Below, in pieces: positions 31,626 to 42,380 of a stretch of 64,000 bases of DNA. The first letter of the stretch is position 1. The number at the start of each line of letters is the position of its first letter. Below the pieces are notes generated by a model that saw nothing but the letters and a program-made list of their open reading frames with translations, was not told the origin of the DNA and made no database searches. The DNA is taken from positions 38,329,218 to 38,393,217 of the forward strand of contig OX465590.1 in the NCBI GenBank assembly GCA_950022655.1, read 5' to 3'. The stretch is from Alentia gelatinosa (taxonomy: Eukaryota > Annelida > Polychaeta > Phyllodocida > Polynoidae). The translations under genes and the position numbers were made by a program.

Positions 31626-31807
31626 ATATTTCAGAATATGGAGAGGGTTAAGGATAATCCCAGTTTCTTAGGTCGTTGGCACCAGATTTGACGAGACCAC
31701 CAACAGGCCTCCGCATATCTTCGTCAATGGATTAACGCGACGGATGGTGATTTGGCCCACGTCACCTGGCCGTTAAGTCAGATCACCTGCCTGCCCGGAG
31801 CCCACGG

Positions 31808-32732
31808 CGGCCCGCCCCAAGCCCGCCCCCAGCTCGCCCCCAGCCCGCCCACAGCCCGCCCACAGCCCGCCACAGCCCGCCACAGCCCGCCACAACCCAC
31901 TCACAGCCCACCACAGCCCCCCCACAGCCCCCCACAGCCCCCCACAGCCCCCCACAGCCCCCCACAGCCCCCCACAGCCCGCCCCAGCCTGCCCACAGCC
32001 CGCCCACACCCTACCCACATCCCGCCCACAGCCCGCCACAGCCCGCCACAACCCACTCACAGCCCACCACAGCCCCCCACAGCCCCCCACAGCCCCCCAC
32101 AGCCCCCCACAGCCCCCACAGCCCCCCACAGCCCCCCACAGCCCCCCACAGCCCCCCACAGCCCGCCACAGCCCACCCACAGCCCACCCACAGCCCACCC
32201 GGGCCCGCACACAGCCCGCCCACAGCCCGCCCACAGCCCGCACACAGCCCGCCCACAGCCCACCACAGCCTGCCACAGCCCGCCCACAGCCCGCCCACAG
32301 CCCGCCCACAGCCCGCACACAGCCCGCCCACAGCCCGCCCACAGCCCGCCCACAGCCCGCCCACAGCCCGCCCACAGCCCGCACACAGCCCGCCCACAGC
32401 CCACCACAGCCTGCCACAGCCAGCCACAGCCCGCCACAGCCCGCCACAGCCCGCCAAGCCCGCCACAGCCTGCCACAGCCCGCCACAGCCCGCCACAGCC
32501 CGCCACAGCCCACCCACAGCCCGCCACAGCCCACCCACATCCCACCCACAGCCCGCCACAGCCCACCCCAACCCGCCACAGCCTGCCACAGCCTGCCCAC
32601 AGCCTGCCACAGCCCCCCACAGCCTGCCACAGCCCGCCCCCAGCCTGCCCACAGCCCACCGCAGCCTGCCCACAGCCCGCCCACAGCCCACAGCCCGCCC
32701 ACAGCCCGCCCACAGCCCACCCACAGCCCACA
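31808..32732 (+). repeat. C-rich minisatellite, (CACAGCCCGCC)n and variants
   Basis: About 0.92 kb of units of 9-13 bp built on CACAGCCCGC, CACAGCCCCC and CACAGCCCACC. T is almost absent from the plus strand, so five of six frames stay open for hundreds of codons (Pro/Gln/His/Thr-rich forward, Trp/Gly/Ala-rich reverse). These are not credible genes. A near-repeat of a sub-block (31860-32000 versus 32020-32170) shows segmental duplication. Confidence 0.95.
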
Positions 32733-33050
32733 CATGTTAACCGCCCGACACCCTCAGCCATAAAGGCCTCCCATCCGCGTGACATTCTCCAGATGATGCG
32801 TCGTACCGCACCTAAATACCACACCCCCATCCCTCCCCATGCACCGGGGACGGCTTTAGGACCCTGCGCCTCACATTTGTCAGACTTACTAACGCCCTCT
32901 GCCGACAAGCCCCGGGCACGGCGCCGGACCGCGTGCTTTTCCGCGCCGCCCGACATTAGGCGGGGGCCGGGCGGGGACAGGCGGGGACCGGGCGGGGACG
33001 GCCCGGCGCTCCCGTTTCCTATGGTAAAGTATGGAGCATGTCACATATGA
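32733..33050. other. GC- and CpG-rich block with G-quadruplex motif
   Basis: The most GC-rich non-repetitive stretch of the window. At 32959-33000 runs of three to five G are separated by one to four bases (GGCGGGGGCCGGGCGGGG and onward), fitting the classical G4 pattern on the plus strand. It could be a CpG-island promoter, but no transcript start or coding exon is evident next to it. Confidence 0.5.
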
Positions 33051-33197
33051 GAACTCTAGTCATGATCTACCCTGATATATACAGGAGCCGTGATGCAAGG
33101 CGTTTTATGGAAAAGAGAGAGGGAAAGAGCCCGGGGCTCCATCAATAACCTAGGATCGTACCTGAAGACACTTTTCCGTACAGCGTATAATGGTCAT

Positions 33198-33530
33198 CGT
33201 TTATTATCATTATTATTATTGTTATTATTATTATTATCATTATTATTATCATTATTATTTTTGTTGTTGTTGTTATTATTATCATTATCATTATTATCAT
33301 TATCATTATTATTGTTACTATCATAATCATTATTACTACTACTATTATTACTACTATTATTATTACTAATATCATTGTTATTATTGTTATTATTATCATC
33401 ATCATCATTATTATCATTATCATTGATATCATTATCATTATCACTATTATTATCAGTATTATTATGATTATTATTATCAGCATTATTATAAGTATTATTT
33501 ACAGTATCAGTATCATGATCAGTATCCTTA
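33198..33530. repeat. Trinucleotide microsatellite (TTA/TCA)n
   Basis: Over 300 bp of imperfect TTATTATCATTATTATCA. The minus-strand frames read as poly-Ile/Met or poly-Asn/Asp and are not genes. Confidence 0.95.
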
Positions 33531-33539
33531 TTATCATTT

Positions 33540-34160
33540 TTGAACAATTCCTTTATATTACTAGTCGTAGCCGTCCATAAGGTCGTCGAATAATGTTAAA
33601 TGAAGTTGACCCACATCCCTGGGTGTCTTTGGTGTACAGAAATGGGTCTTCATGCGCGAGACTAGATTATTTAATGTACCCCCGGTCGGTTTTATTGGAA
33701 CAATGGCAAACATAACCACAGCAGCATTGAATAATGATACTAATGATCAGAGGCTCAATGAATGAGATACAAGGGACATAGAAAGACTACATTTGAACAA
33801 GAGAAGTCGTCATGCAAATTATGCTTGTCGTTATGAAGGATTACCAATAAAGGAAGTATTGTAGAACATATGGAGGTTGGATGAAAACGCTGCCAGAAAG
33901 TATCAATCTCGTTTTTCAAGAATAACAACATTTAACAACACCAATCGCCAGGATTCTTTTTCCACTGGAGATGGTACACAGATCCTATCAGACAAACGGC
34001 CACACACGGTAGAACCAATTTTTCCTACGTAGTTTCATGAATTACCAAGGAAATCGTAAATTATGACAGGATACCCAACATCTTACGTTAAATTGACATG
34101 TAAATACCATCACTTTCCTCCATCCGCTGACTAACTTACAAATTTCTTTTTTTTTCAGTG
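33540..34160. other. Unassigned stretch
   Basis: No gene or family match. A T-rich acceptor-like tract (TTCTTTTTTTTTCAG) ends at 34158, just before family D copy 4, with no convincing exon after it. Confidence 0.4.
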
Positions 34161-34456
34161 CTAAAGAAGAAACCAACAAGTGTTGGTCTAAGTCTTCGTT
34201 CTCCACGAGTTTGATGCGGTGTGATATGAACGAGGCGACAGCCGAGTGAATATCACATAGCATTCAAACGAGTTGCAGAATGACTTCTTTGACCAAAACG
34301 AGTTGCTTTCTGTATTTATCTCACCCCTATATACACTAAAGGAATGGACAACACACAGCCTATAGACCATGGAGAACAGATTGCAATACTTGTAGGGGCA
34401 TGGAGAACGAGTTCCCAATGTTAAGCCTTTGGACATTTATTCCAGGGGTGAGATAA
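34161..34456. mobile_element. Two-hairpin repeat, family D, copy 4 (reference copy)
   Basis: CTAAAGAAGAAACCAACAAG to TTCCAGGGGTGAGATAAA. Head arms: GGTCTAAGTCTTCGTTCTCC...GAGTTTGATGCGGTGTGATA on one side; TATCACATAGCATTCAAACG...TTTGACC on the other, with apex GAGGCGACAGCCGAG. Second hairpin: TTTATCTCACCCC to GGGGTGAGATAAA, which contains the small inverted pair CATGGAGAAC. Confidence 0.8.
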
Positions 34457-34987
34457 ATAATATATACGTGAATACGCGAATAAAATGGTGGCATAAGGAA
34501 TTTAAATTGTAAATTATTGCTGTTCAAAGCAGCTCCCTGGTGATGCGAACATTCAAAGCATATTGTAACCCAAATGACAGAAATCCTGTCATTATTGGGC
34601 TTAAAAACGGCCAGAAATGAGTTAATTTCCATTGGTGTTCTGTTGCAGTGAAGCTGGGCAAACCCCATGTTTTCTGTTTCGGTCTGGCAAATGTAATTTC
34701 ATTGTTTGTCTTTGCTAAAAACGTTACGGAAATCAATCCCTTGAGAAATGATTTTATGAAAGCATCCAAAATACATAGATCAGAAACTTGATCAGGTTCG
34801 ACAGATCTATAGCAAAAAGCAAAGATATGTATGTATACAATGTCCTGTTGACTGTTCATGGAATTTACTTGTAAAAATGCCCTTACAGGGTGAATTGTAC
34901 TTCCTTACCTGAATAAAAAGAAATGAAAAAAGCTAAACACACTATCGTGGAGGATGCAGGTGTGAGTGGTGGTTTGTTTCTTCTTTA

Positions 34988-35303
34988 AGCCCAATGCCCA
35001 TCTAGCGATTTCGGAACATTTATGTACGGTTGTCGGCGACAAACGGAGGGTTATTTGTCCCAGCCAAGCCATCCTAACGGAGTCGGTAGATGTAGGACAT
35101 CTAGGCAAGGCTACCCAGCGATTAGTGAACACTCGATTTCTTTGGTTTTTTCCCTCCCCCAGCGATAAGTGGACCATACACCGATTTTATCAGTGTGTGG
35201 GTCGAGCGAGGGGTTACGTAATTTGCCTGCGACAAAGTGACCGACTCCTATACGATTTGGGAACTAATCGTTCAACCCTAAATCGGTAGATGGGCATCCG
35301 GCT
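34988..35303. mobile_element. TIR element, family C, copy 2
   Basis: AGCCCAATGCCCATCTAGCG to TCGGTAGATGGGCATCCGGCT, flanked by TTA on both sides (34985-34987 and 35304-35306). It contains GTCGGCGACAAACGGAGGGT and GAACTAATCGTTCAACCCTA. Confidence 0.8.
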
Positions 35304-35469
35304 TTACTGGAGGATGTGGCAGTCCCACTCATGTTGTTGGGTGGTTCAGTTGAACCTGTTCACAGGAGAATTAGGGTTAGCCCAGGTTATAGTTATCATA
35401 GTTCATTGGTCATATGTCACTGCTTATCTTCTTTTCAGTCTAATAGTTCATATCAATCAAGTTCAGTGG

Positions 35470-35731
35470 TTTATCTCACCCCGATATTTTTGTCCATAGG
35501 CTTAACATTAGGAACTCGTACTCAACGGCCGTGAAGGTTGTGTACCCAATTACTCAATGGCTAATTTAGTGATTCATTTTATCAATAAATAATGTTATAC
35601 GGGGTGAGATAAAATCAGAAACCCACTCGATGAAAATAACAGGGTCCATACGTTCGCTTCGTGAATTACTCTGCAATCAAACTCAGTGGAGTACGGACCA
35701 AGCTATTTTCATCTCGTGGGTTTCCTTCTAA
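35470..35731. mobile_element. Two-hairpin repeat, family D', copy 2
   Basis: TTATCTCACCCCGATATTTT; ACGGGGTGAGATAAAATCAG; head CACTCGATGAAAATAACAGG and facing AGCTATTTTCATCTCGTGGG, with apex CGTTCGCTTCGTG; end GTTTCCTTCTA. Head arms GGTCCATACG/GTACGGACC are only partly paired, so it is an older copy. Confidence 0.7.
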
Positions 35732-35761
35732 GTACTTAATATGACTATATGTGCACTCTAA

Positions 35762-36043
35762 GGCCCGGCGTCCACCTACTACGATAGAATCGTAGAACTC
35801 CCGATATGGCACCGATACAAAATGTCAAAATCGGTGCCATATCGGGAAGGTGCAAAATCGTAGACATATGTCTAGACATGGCAATCCACCACGCATTGTA
35901 TGGGGGTTTTATCGGTGTCTAATAGCAGAAACGTGGTCAACTGCCCCGATATTAGGTAACCTTCCGACGCGATTTTGATTTTTTATCGGGAGGTGCATCG
36001 TAGGGCATATCGGTGCCATATCGTTGTAGGTGGACGCCGGGCC
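35762..36043. mobile_element. TIR element, family A, copy 6 (best preserved)
   Basis: 282 bp with perfect TAA flanks (35759-35761, 36044-36046). Ends GGCCCGGCGTCCACCTACTA and GTAGGTGGACGCCGGGCC. It can serve as the reference for family A. Confidence 0.9.
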
Positions 36044-36637
36044 TAACATCCCACGAAAGATTACATTGAGAGAACATAGACAGGGCTAAATAGATAGGCG
36101 GTGCTAAACAGGACGAAAACAATGTTCCCATGCATAAAAACCCTCACTTTTAAAAAATTTTAAATCATGATAATATATGCATACAACAGTTTTATCACAT
36201 AAGGAACATTACAACTGAAGCAGAGTATAATACATGGCCAATATAAAGAATGACATGGTCATTTGACTCAGTGTCATTGGAATATTAATCTCATTTGCCA
36301 GTAAATACTTTTGATATTACTTTAAAATCTATTTTCGATGGAATATCTTGTAAACAATCAAGTTCCTCTGTTGCATGTCTCTGTATACTGGACTGTTTTT
36401 ATATCTCTCCGTAGCTGGTCTTTTTCTTCTTTCAAAGCAGCTGAGATTTGCTTTATGTACCTCTAATGCGACTGCATCGTACAGCCTACTTCTACGAATC
36501 GGATGTGAAACAAAGTTCTGATCCTGACAACGCAAATAGGGACCCTTTCTAATGGCAGATCCCCTTTGTTTGTTAAAAAGGTTTACATTTGCGGATTTGT
36601 GCAAATCAATAGTATATGTTCTTGGTTCTTGTTTCAG

Positions 36638-36781
36638 GGCTATTCTCAAGCTTTATTTTATAACAATTGTAGCTTTCATTGTGTTCCTTGTTGTGTATTA
36701 TAGATCCGCACATTTCCATATTCTGCCCACGGGAAAATTTGGAGCGCTTCGAAATATTCACTCAGCTATAGGCCTTTATCC
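36638..36781 (+). CDS. Candidate exon encoding a single membrane anchor
   Basis: A strong acceptor, TTGGTTCTTGTTTCAG|GG, precedes an open frame of 48 codons. After a basic residue it encodes about 19 hydrophobic residues (LYFITIVAFIVFLVVYY), then RSAHFHILPTGKFGALR. A short basic flank, one hydrophobic segment and a polar stem is the layout of type II membrane proteins such as Golgi glycosyl- or sulfotransferases. That is a topological analogy, not homology. A weak donor (CC|GTAGGC) follows at 36782, just before the in-frame TAG at 36783-36785. A read-through frame with ATG at 36552 exists, and the opposite strand is also open over part of it. No repeat copy was found. Confidence 0.37.
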
Positions 36782-37385
36782 GTAGGCCGGTGTCGCACCC
36801 TATCTCCCTAGTTACGCCACGGCTGAAGCCAAACATTCACTTCGCAACGTATTCTTTAGCATTGGATCTATCAGTATATAAGCGTAATACGATCATAAGA
36901 CCTATGTATCTCATTTTCAGAGAAATAACAATGATTTCATGGTATTCTATGGTATTCCAGCTACAATTTGATGTATGATACATGCATATCACTTCAATGA
37001 TTCTTTAGATATATCTTAGATAACACAGGGACACCAAAACTGCATACACACTAATAGTACATTGGCAGGTTTTGTTTTAATATGCTTATCTTTTTCCAAG
37101 TTAAAACCAAGATGATTATCAACTATAAAGTTTAGACAGCCCAGACTCGTTAATACAATGCCCTAGTTTGCTCCAACAATTTAATCTGTCCAAAAACAAC
37201 ACTCCTGTAATCACACCCACCGTTCACACTTTAGGTGTGATTGCTGTGTTCCCTATACACATATGGCCGGACCTAGCAGTGCTTGTCCGAGCGGCCACGT
37301 AACTAGGCAGTGGGCGCTGAATGGCAACACCTGTATTGCCACGTTCGTATCACTGTAGGCTCCAAACTCATCAATTTATCAGAAT

Positions 37386-38082
37386 GTGCTTGCTATATAC
37401 ATCGTCTATAGGTTTAAAGAGGTCACAAATAGACTTCCAGCGTACTGCATGAAAACTATCCTTTCACTATCTCCATGCTATTCACTGAGATTTTGAGAAC
37501 GTAACAGGGAGCCAGTGTCTGGGGGTCTCAGAGGTTTGCCCAGCTGACTATGACCAATCACTCAAGACCAAAAAATCTCAAGACTTGCTGGTGCCTGATA
37601 TGTTTGGATCCTAGATTAACAAATGCAAAATGGCAAGTTGACTGTATGCAAGTGGGTTACAGAACACTATCCATAGATTGACAGTTAACAAAACCTTTAA
37701 ATTATTATTCATTTATGTAGAATCTGTCATTATTCTCGGTTATATTTGACACAGAAAGAACTATGGCGCCATTTATAGCTACAGCATACACATGAGTCAG
37801 TTTATTATTACTCATAACTTTTACACTTCACATAGTAACTTTTGATAAGGCACCATAAAAATATATATAATATTTATAACATTTAAATATGCAGTTATTT
37901 GAGAAGTACAGAATTAAATACTTTATCTTCAGATACCAAACTTAATCGTAAACACTAGTCACATATCTTGGACGTCCCAAGATGGCCGACACGTCTGGAG
38001 GTTCGCCTGTCAACCTGAGTCAACAATTCATAATTGAACCTTCATTCATCAATAATAACCATACTATTTGCTCCTAGTTTCC
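37386..38082 (+). mobile_element. Helentron-like element, family G, copy 4, with about 300-bp internal insertion
   Basis: G sequence runs to about 37722 (AATTATTATTCATTTAT) and resumes near 38023 (AATTCATAATTGAACC), ending CATACTATTTGCTCCTAG|T. The intervening DNA is absent from the other G copies. ATTCAT flanks both sides of the interruption. The 5' palindrome is decayed. Confidence 0.6.
37982..38026 (+). CDS. Possible start-codon exon fragment inside G copy 4
   Basis: CCCAAGATGGCCGAC is a good start context. Fifteen codons (MADTSGGSPVNLSQQ) have coding-like composition, in contrast to the AT-rich DNA before them, and they then run into the G 3' end. AAGATGGC is also a YY1-like promoter word. 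Either a 5' gene fragment was carried into the element, or the G 3' end sits next to a real promoter. Too short to identify. Confidence 0.2.
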
Positions 38083-38108
38083 TAATATCGCATCACTTCA
38101 GGCCTGTG

Positions 38109-38270
38109 TTAACTAACTATGTCCTTGTTTGTGGAAATCCCCATTCCCCCAAACCTGTTCTTTTTTAAGCCACCTCTTGTCTGATAGAGTGCCCCGTTGG
38201 GGACTGTTCCCGGCAGGTGCTCTGTCTGTTTTACCACGCACGACTGGTACCGTCCGCCCATCGGCGCCAT
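38109..38270 (-). CDS. Possible small ORF or first exon, minus strand
   Basis: A minus-strand ATG in good context (TGCAAAATGGCGCCGATG) opens 53 codons: MAPMGGRYQSC, ...GALYQTRGGLKKNRFGG..., stop at 38109-38111. Composition is balanced with several CpGs, suggesting promoter-proximal DNA. A donor-like GTG|GTAAAA lies after about 12 codons, so only the beginning may be coding. The ATGGCGCC word also fits a YY1-type promoter site. Unknown family, no second copy. Confidence 0.28.
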   Translation of the reverse strand: MAPMGGRYQSCVVKQTEHLPGTVPNGALYQTRGGLKKNRFGGMGISTNKDIVS

Positions 38271-38612
38271 TTTGCATATTTTACATACGGAAACGCAATT
38301 ATATTGACGATATATCACACTTTTATGGTTATGTTTTTCACGTTTTCCTGTTATCGGCCCAGACGGTTATTTCATCAAGCCACTTCTGGGCGGTCGACAA
38401 ATACATCTGTAAATCAAACTGCACGGGATTCCATCAAATAGTTGTTTTATGCCGGGTGTTAAATCCGGAAACACTGGCACTACATCTTTGTGTTATAATG
38501 TAACGGGAGGTGATTCGGTGCATTTTCCAGGAGGAATATGAACGAGACATTCATTACGTATACAAATGTCTCTCTGAGGAATACCACCAACAGACAGGCT
38601 GCCATCCTTAAT

Positions 38613-39437
38613 TGCTGTTTTTAGAGCGTGCTTGCACGCGCTATATACGTTGCATATAAAAGGTTGGAGTGGACACATACACTTACAGCGTGCTGAGAAA
38701 ATCTATCCCTTCACTATCTGCGTGCTATTCGCTGTGATTTTGGATAGGAAGCAGGGTGCCAGTGTCTCAGGGTCTTAGAGGTGTGCCCAGATGACCATTA
38801 CCAATCACTAATGACCGAAATACCCAATAAACTGCTACTGGTTGACAATTTATCAAGGTCATCTGGGGAAGAAACCAGGGGTTTTGACTCGCCGCCTTTT
38901 CTTGGACATCATCGGACTCAAGTCTCTTGACTTACACCAATTTTCCGAATTTTTTTACCTGAACAGAATCAAAATATGCGTTCACAACAGGGTGGCAATT
39001 TCCCAGGGGTAGGAGATAGTCAGTTTAATTTAGCTACTGTCAACTACAAAATATATATATAAAAAAAATATATATTTAAAAATCAAAAATTTAAAATAAC
39101 CGAGAGCGAGCTAATGACCACAAAGAGTTTCTTGTGCCTTGGAAATAAGGCGTTCTTTTATTGTGCACTGTGTGTGTATTGTATGACAATACCTGGATGT
39201 ATTGAAGAAAATAAACACTGCTCAAACAAAAAAAAAGACCGAAATACCTCATTGACCTACTGGTGTTTGATGTGTTTGGATCCTATAGATAGACTCAGGT
39301 CGTTACAAGTTTACAAGGTGCAAGTGGTTACAGAAAACGATCCATAGACTGAATGTAACCATAACCTTTTAGTTGTTATTCATTTAGAATTTCAAGCTCA
39401 TTCATCAATGATGAACATTCTATTTGCTCCTAGTTAT
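38613..39437 (+). mobile_element. Helentron-like element, family G, copy 5, carrying a retrocopy
   Basis: 5' end TTAGAGCGTGCTTGCACGCG (GCGTGC-TT-GCACGC palindrome intact), 3' end TTCATCAATGATGAA ... TTGCTCCTAG|T. Split at the G sequence GACCGAAATACC by the poly(A)-tailed insertion at 38825-39236. G copy 6 begins immediately afterwards. Confidence 0.8.
38825..39236 (+). pseudogene. Poly(A)-tailed retrocopy of an mRNA 3' end
   Basis: A 412-bp insertion with the marks of LINE-type retroposition. It is flanked by an exact 12-bp direct repeat, GACCGAAATACC (38813-38824 and 39237-39248), that is present once in other G elements. It ends in nine A (39228-39236) preceded by AATAAA at 39210-39215. 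Its 5' part holds a frame open for 58 codons (TAC at 38836 to TAG at 39010-39012), containing KKPGVLTRRLFLDIIGLKS, followed by about 200 nt like a 3' UTR. It is thus probably a 5'-truncated cDNA of a host gene. I do not recognise the C-terminal sequence. A non-coding SINE is a less likely alternative, since no internal promoter boxes are obvious. Confidence 0.72.
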
Positions 39438-40108
39438 TAGAGCCTTCTTCAACGCACTATATACATCGCCTAGAGGTTAGAGTGCTCACGTATAGGCTTC
39501 CAGCATACTGCATGAAAACTATCCATTCACTGTCTGTGTACCATTCACTGGGATATTGGCAAAGGAGCAGGGTGCAGTGTCTCAGGGTCTCAGAGGTATG
39601 CCCAGCTGACCATGACCAATCACTCAAGACCAAGATACCTCATTGGCCCATACACGGAAACAGAGTTTGCCATATATGGTCATATGCAAAGTGGAAAAGG
39701 GAGTGTAAACAAACTTTGGAAGTATATCTCTTTAAAAATTGGCAAACCCATTGTGTAGCAACTGCATAATATTTTATGCAGAGCAGTAAAGATTTGAATA
39801 TCCAAGTGCATGAGCTCTGAATGTATATCCCATTTAATGAGTTACAAGGGGGGCTGGCTGGCGGACTTTTTGCGTTGATATACCTCCACAATCAGTTTGT
39901 TTACGCTCCCTAAAATGAAACCCTGTTTTCGTGTATCGGTGCTTGATATGTTTAGATCCTAGACTCAGGCAGAAATTGGCAGGTTGAATGAGTGTACGTG
40001 GGTTATAGAAAACTATCCATAGACTGAATGTAACCCAAACTTTTTAATTGATATTAATTTTAATTGCACGTTCATTCATCAATGATGAACATACTTTTTG
40101 CTCCTTGT
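39438..40108 (+). mobile_element. Helentron-like element, family G, copy 6, carrying MITE X
   Basis: Starts TTAGAGCCTTCTTCAACGCA directly after copy 5 and ends TTCATCAATGATGAAC ... TTTTGCTCCTTG. The terminal CTAG is changed to CTTG. It is interrupted after ACCTCATTGGCCCA by element X. Confidence 0.75.
39653..39933. mobile_element. MITE X with TA target duplication
   Basis: Ends CACGGAAACAG and CTGTTTTCGTG, flanked by TA on both sides. A second inverted pair lies inside (GGGAGTGTAAACAAACT facing AGTTTGTTTACGCTCCC). 281 bp. A TA duplication suggests the Tc1/mariner group; TIR identity beyond that is not determinable. Confidence 0.65.
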
Positions 40109-40109
40109 C

Positions 40110-40903
40110 TTAAGTTTTATTGAACCTATGTACAACATGAGAGATGTATCACTATGGTTTACCAATATAGGAAATTTTGAAAATGATAGGAACCAGGAGT
40201 CATTATGAACAGAACTGCCGAATCATCCATCTTATCTTTAACTACCTTTCTCTAGACATAATACTTTCCTGAAAGGGTTTTAAACCGAATCTTTTATTTC
40301 CTATTTATTATACACTTGAAAATTGCAATGTGAACCAGCAGTATGTATAAGAACTGAAGTTACTAAAAAACTGATATCTATGAGAGTGACAATAAAATCA
40401 ATTTTCAAAAATGATTGGAAGGTGACCTTGAAGATAGTATTCTCAAGCCCCGCACACACCAAAGATGCACCAGGAAGTTTTGGAACAAACTTTTAAATCT
40501 ATCATATCTAAGCAGCCTAACTTATATAGATTCAGTCCCTAGCCTTTAAAGAAGTTGCTACCCTTTTGTCTCTTTTTATCTAATATTTCTTTTTATAATA
40601 TTCTCCCATTCGTAAGCAAGCAAATGTCCATATCTTATTTTAGTTTTTGTTGCATTCTCATTACCCACAGTGATCCGCCTTTATGGAAGATGGTCTTACA
40701 AGAATATTAGGAAAATATCTTAATTCTAACTTGCTTAATGGTGGTCACTTTCGAATGAGGTTAGTCCTAATCGTAATCGTTCAGCCAGTATCGTTCTTAG
40801 TTTTTCTTTTTTTTTCTTTAATAGCCGCGTTTATTGACATAAAAAAAGGATACAATTACAATGAAATATCCTGACAAGACGGTAAAGGAGGAACAGATAG
40901 TAT
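40110..40903. other. Unassigned AT-rich stretch
   Basis: No gene supported. A 63-codon plus-strand frame (40683-40874) has a hydrophobic middle but AT-driven composition and no splice or start support. Confidence 0.4.
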
Positions 40904-41184
40904 AAGGAGACGTCACGAGTTTGAGTCTGAGTTTATTTATGTCACGCATTTTGTTGGCTCCATAATTTCACGAGTCGAAGACGTGTGACATTACGAAGCC
41001 AACAAAATGAGTGATATAAGTAAACTCAAACTCAAACGAGTGGCATCTAGATTTTACCCTACCCCGTTTCCACATTTTTTCAGTATTAGAAAGTAGTGAC
41101 ATAAACAACACTTTATGTCACACCCAGTGACATAAACAAATCCCATGTTAAGTCTATGGCGTTTTTTATTAGGGGTAGGATAAT
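40904..41184. mobile_element. Two-hairpin repeat, family E, copy 4 (reverse orientation)
   Basis: Starts AGGAGACGTCACGAGTTTGA; head CATTTTGTTGGCTCCATAAT, apex GAGTCGAAGACGTG, ACGAAGCCAACAAAATGAG; then ATCTAGATTTTACCCTACCC; end TTATTAGGGGTAGGATAATA. Close match to copy 3. Confidence 0.8.
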
Positions 41185-41906
41185 AACAATTACCACATTC
41201 CAGTTCAAGCAATATAGAGTTATGATGAAATCATCGCTGCTTATTTTTTATGGATACTTCGATCCTTCACCAAACTAAATACATTAATGTGCATGAGCCA
41301 GTATCGTTCTTAGTTTTTAAAACACCTCCATAGGATCATTTTAGAATACTTTATGGCAATATTGTTCTGTGAGACCGTCCAATAACACAACGCCCACGTT
41401 TGTCAGTTTGTGTATGCTTTATTTATGTTACATGTGAAGACTGACTAGATAAAAAATGTAATTATAGCTTTGAGTTGCGCTCTTCCCATGCGACTTTTTC
41501 CTCATCATATTGGTTATGAAACGTGTATACATGCATTTAATACGGCAACCTATGCTATTCTTTTCAGATAGTATAAATTTACGTTTCCAGTTATTTAATA
41601 TGGACTCAGCAGTAAGTAAATCCTATGTTCGTATTAATGTATTCCCAATAATAACCTGTTCTGATACTAGCTGACATTTCCCTTTTCGTATTTAACGAAC
41701 GTCAAAGTAAACTACAAGGAAGATATACACAATTTTACTATGATTTTGATCTGCATGGTCGTATTCTCCGCGTAGTTTACGCATTTATTCACTGTTATAT
41801 AACTTTATGCTGAATGATAGCAATAATTGAAAAACCATCCTGGTAATGAATTTATATGCAAATAATTGAAAAAATATCTATATGCATAATATCTATCATT
41901 CAGCAT

Positions 41907-42360
41907 TTAAAGACAAATGCGGGTAGGTATCGAAACGCCCCCTGGTTTAACACTGGTGCTGCCATCTGGGGCCATGAAAAGCAGTTTCTCATAGACAACA
42001 ATGGATAAGCACTTACCTTCTTCAGATGGCCTTCCCATAGAAATTAGCATGGTGACATAGTATTTCTTTTAGCATTTCTCATTTGTACATGTTCCTAACT
42101 ATCATTATCCAGAATCATTTGAATATAGCAATAGAACATCAGTGCCATTTAGCAACAAAGTAAAAATATTGCAGTTTCCCATAGACACCAATAGTTAAGC
42201 ACTTACATTTTCAGATGGCCCTCCCATAGAAGTTAGCATGGTGACATGCCATTATTTTAGCATTTTCTATTTGCTGATATATATAACTTATATTATCCAG
42301 AGTTACTTGCAAATCTCAATAGAATTTAAAAATCACCCAACTACCAGCATTTGTCTTTAA
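41907..42360. mobile_element. TIR element, family O, copy 1
   Basis: TTAA on both ends enclosing AGACAAATGCGGGTAGG and CTACCAGCATTTGTCT. The interior contains the same module twice: AAGCACTTACCTTCTTCAGA...TTAGCATGGTGACATAG and AAGCACTTACATTTTCAGAT...TTAGCATGGTGACATGC. TTAA duplication would suit piggyBac-type elements, though the TIR lacks the usual CCC start. Confidence 0.75.
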
Positions 42361-42380
42361 GTTGGCGAAGGAAAGACAAA

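Noticed and set aside
31773..32956. Trp/Gly/Ala-rich minus-strand frames of 240-320 codons
   Set aside because: Mirror images of the same minisatellite, with a short periodic translation and no domain.
31752..33050. 432-codon plus-strand Pro/His/Gln-rich open frame
   Set aside because: It lacks an ATG start and is produced by the T-poor minisatellite; reverse frames over the same DNA are equally open.
33142..33547. Poly-Ile/Met and poly-Asn/Asp frames
   Set aside because: Translations of the TTA/TCA trinucleotide repeat.
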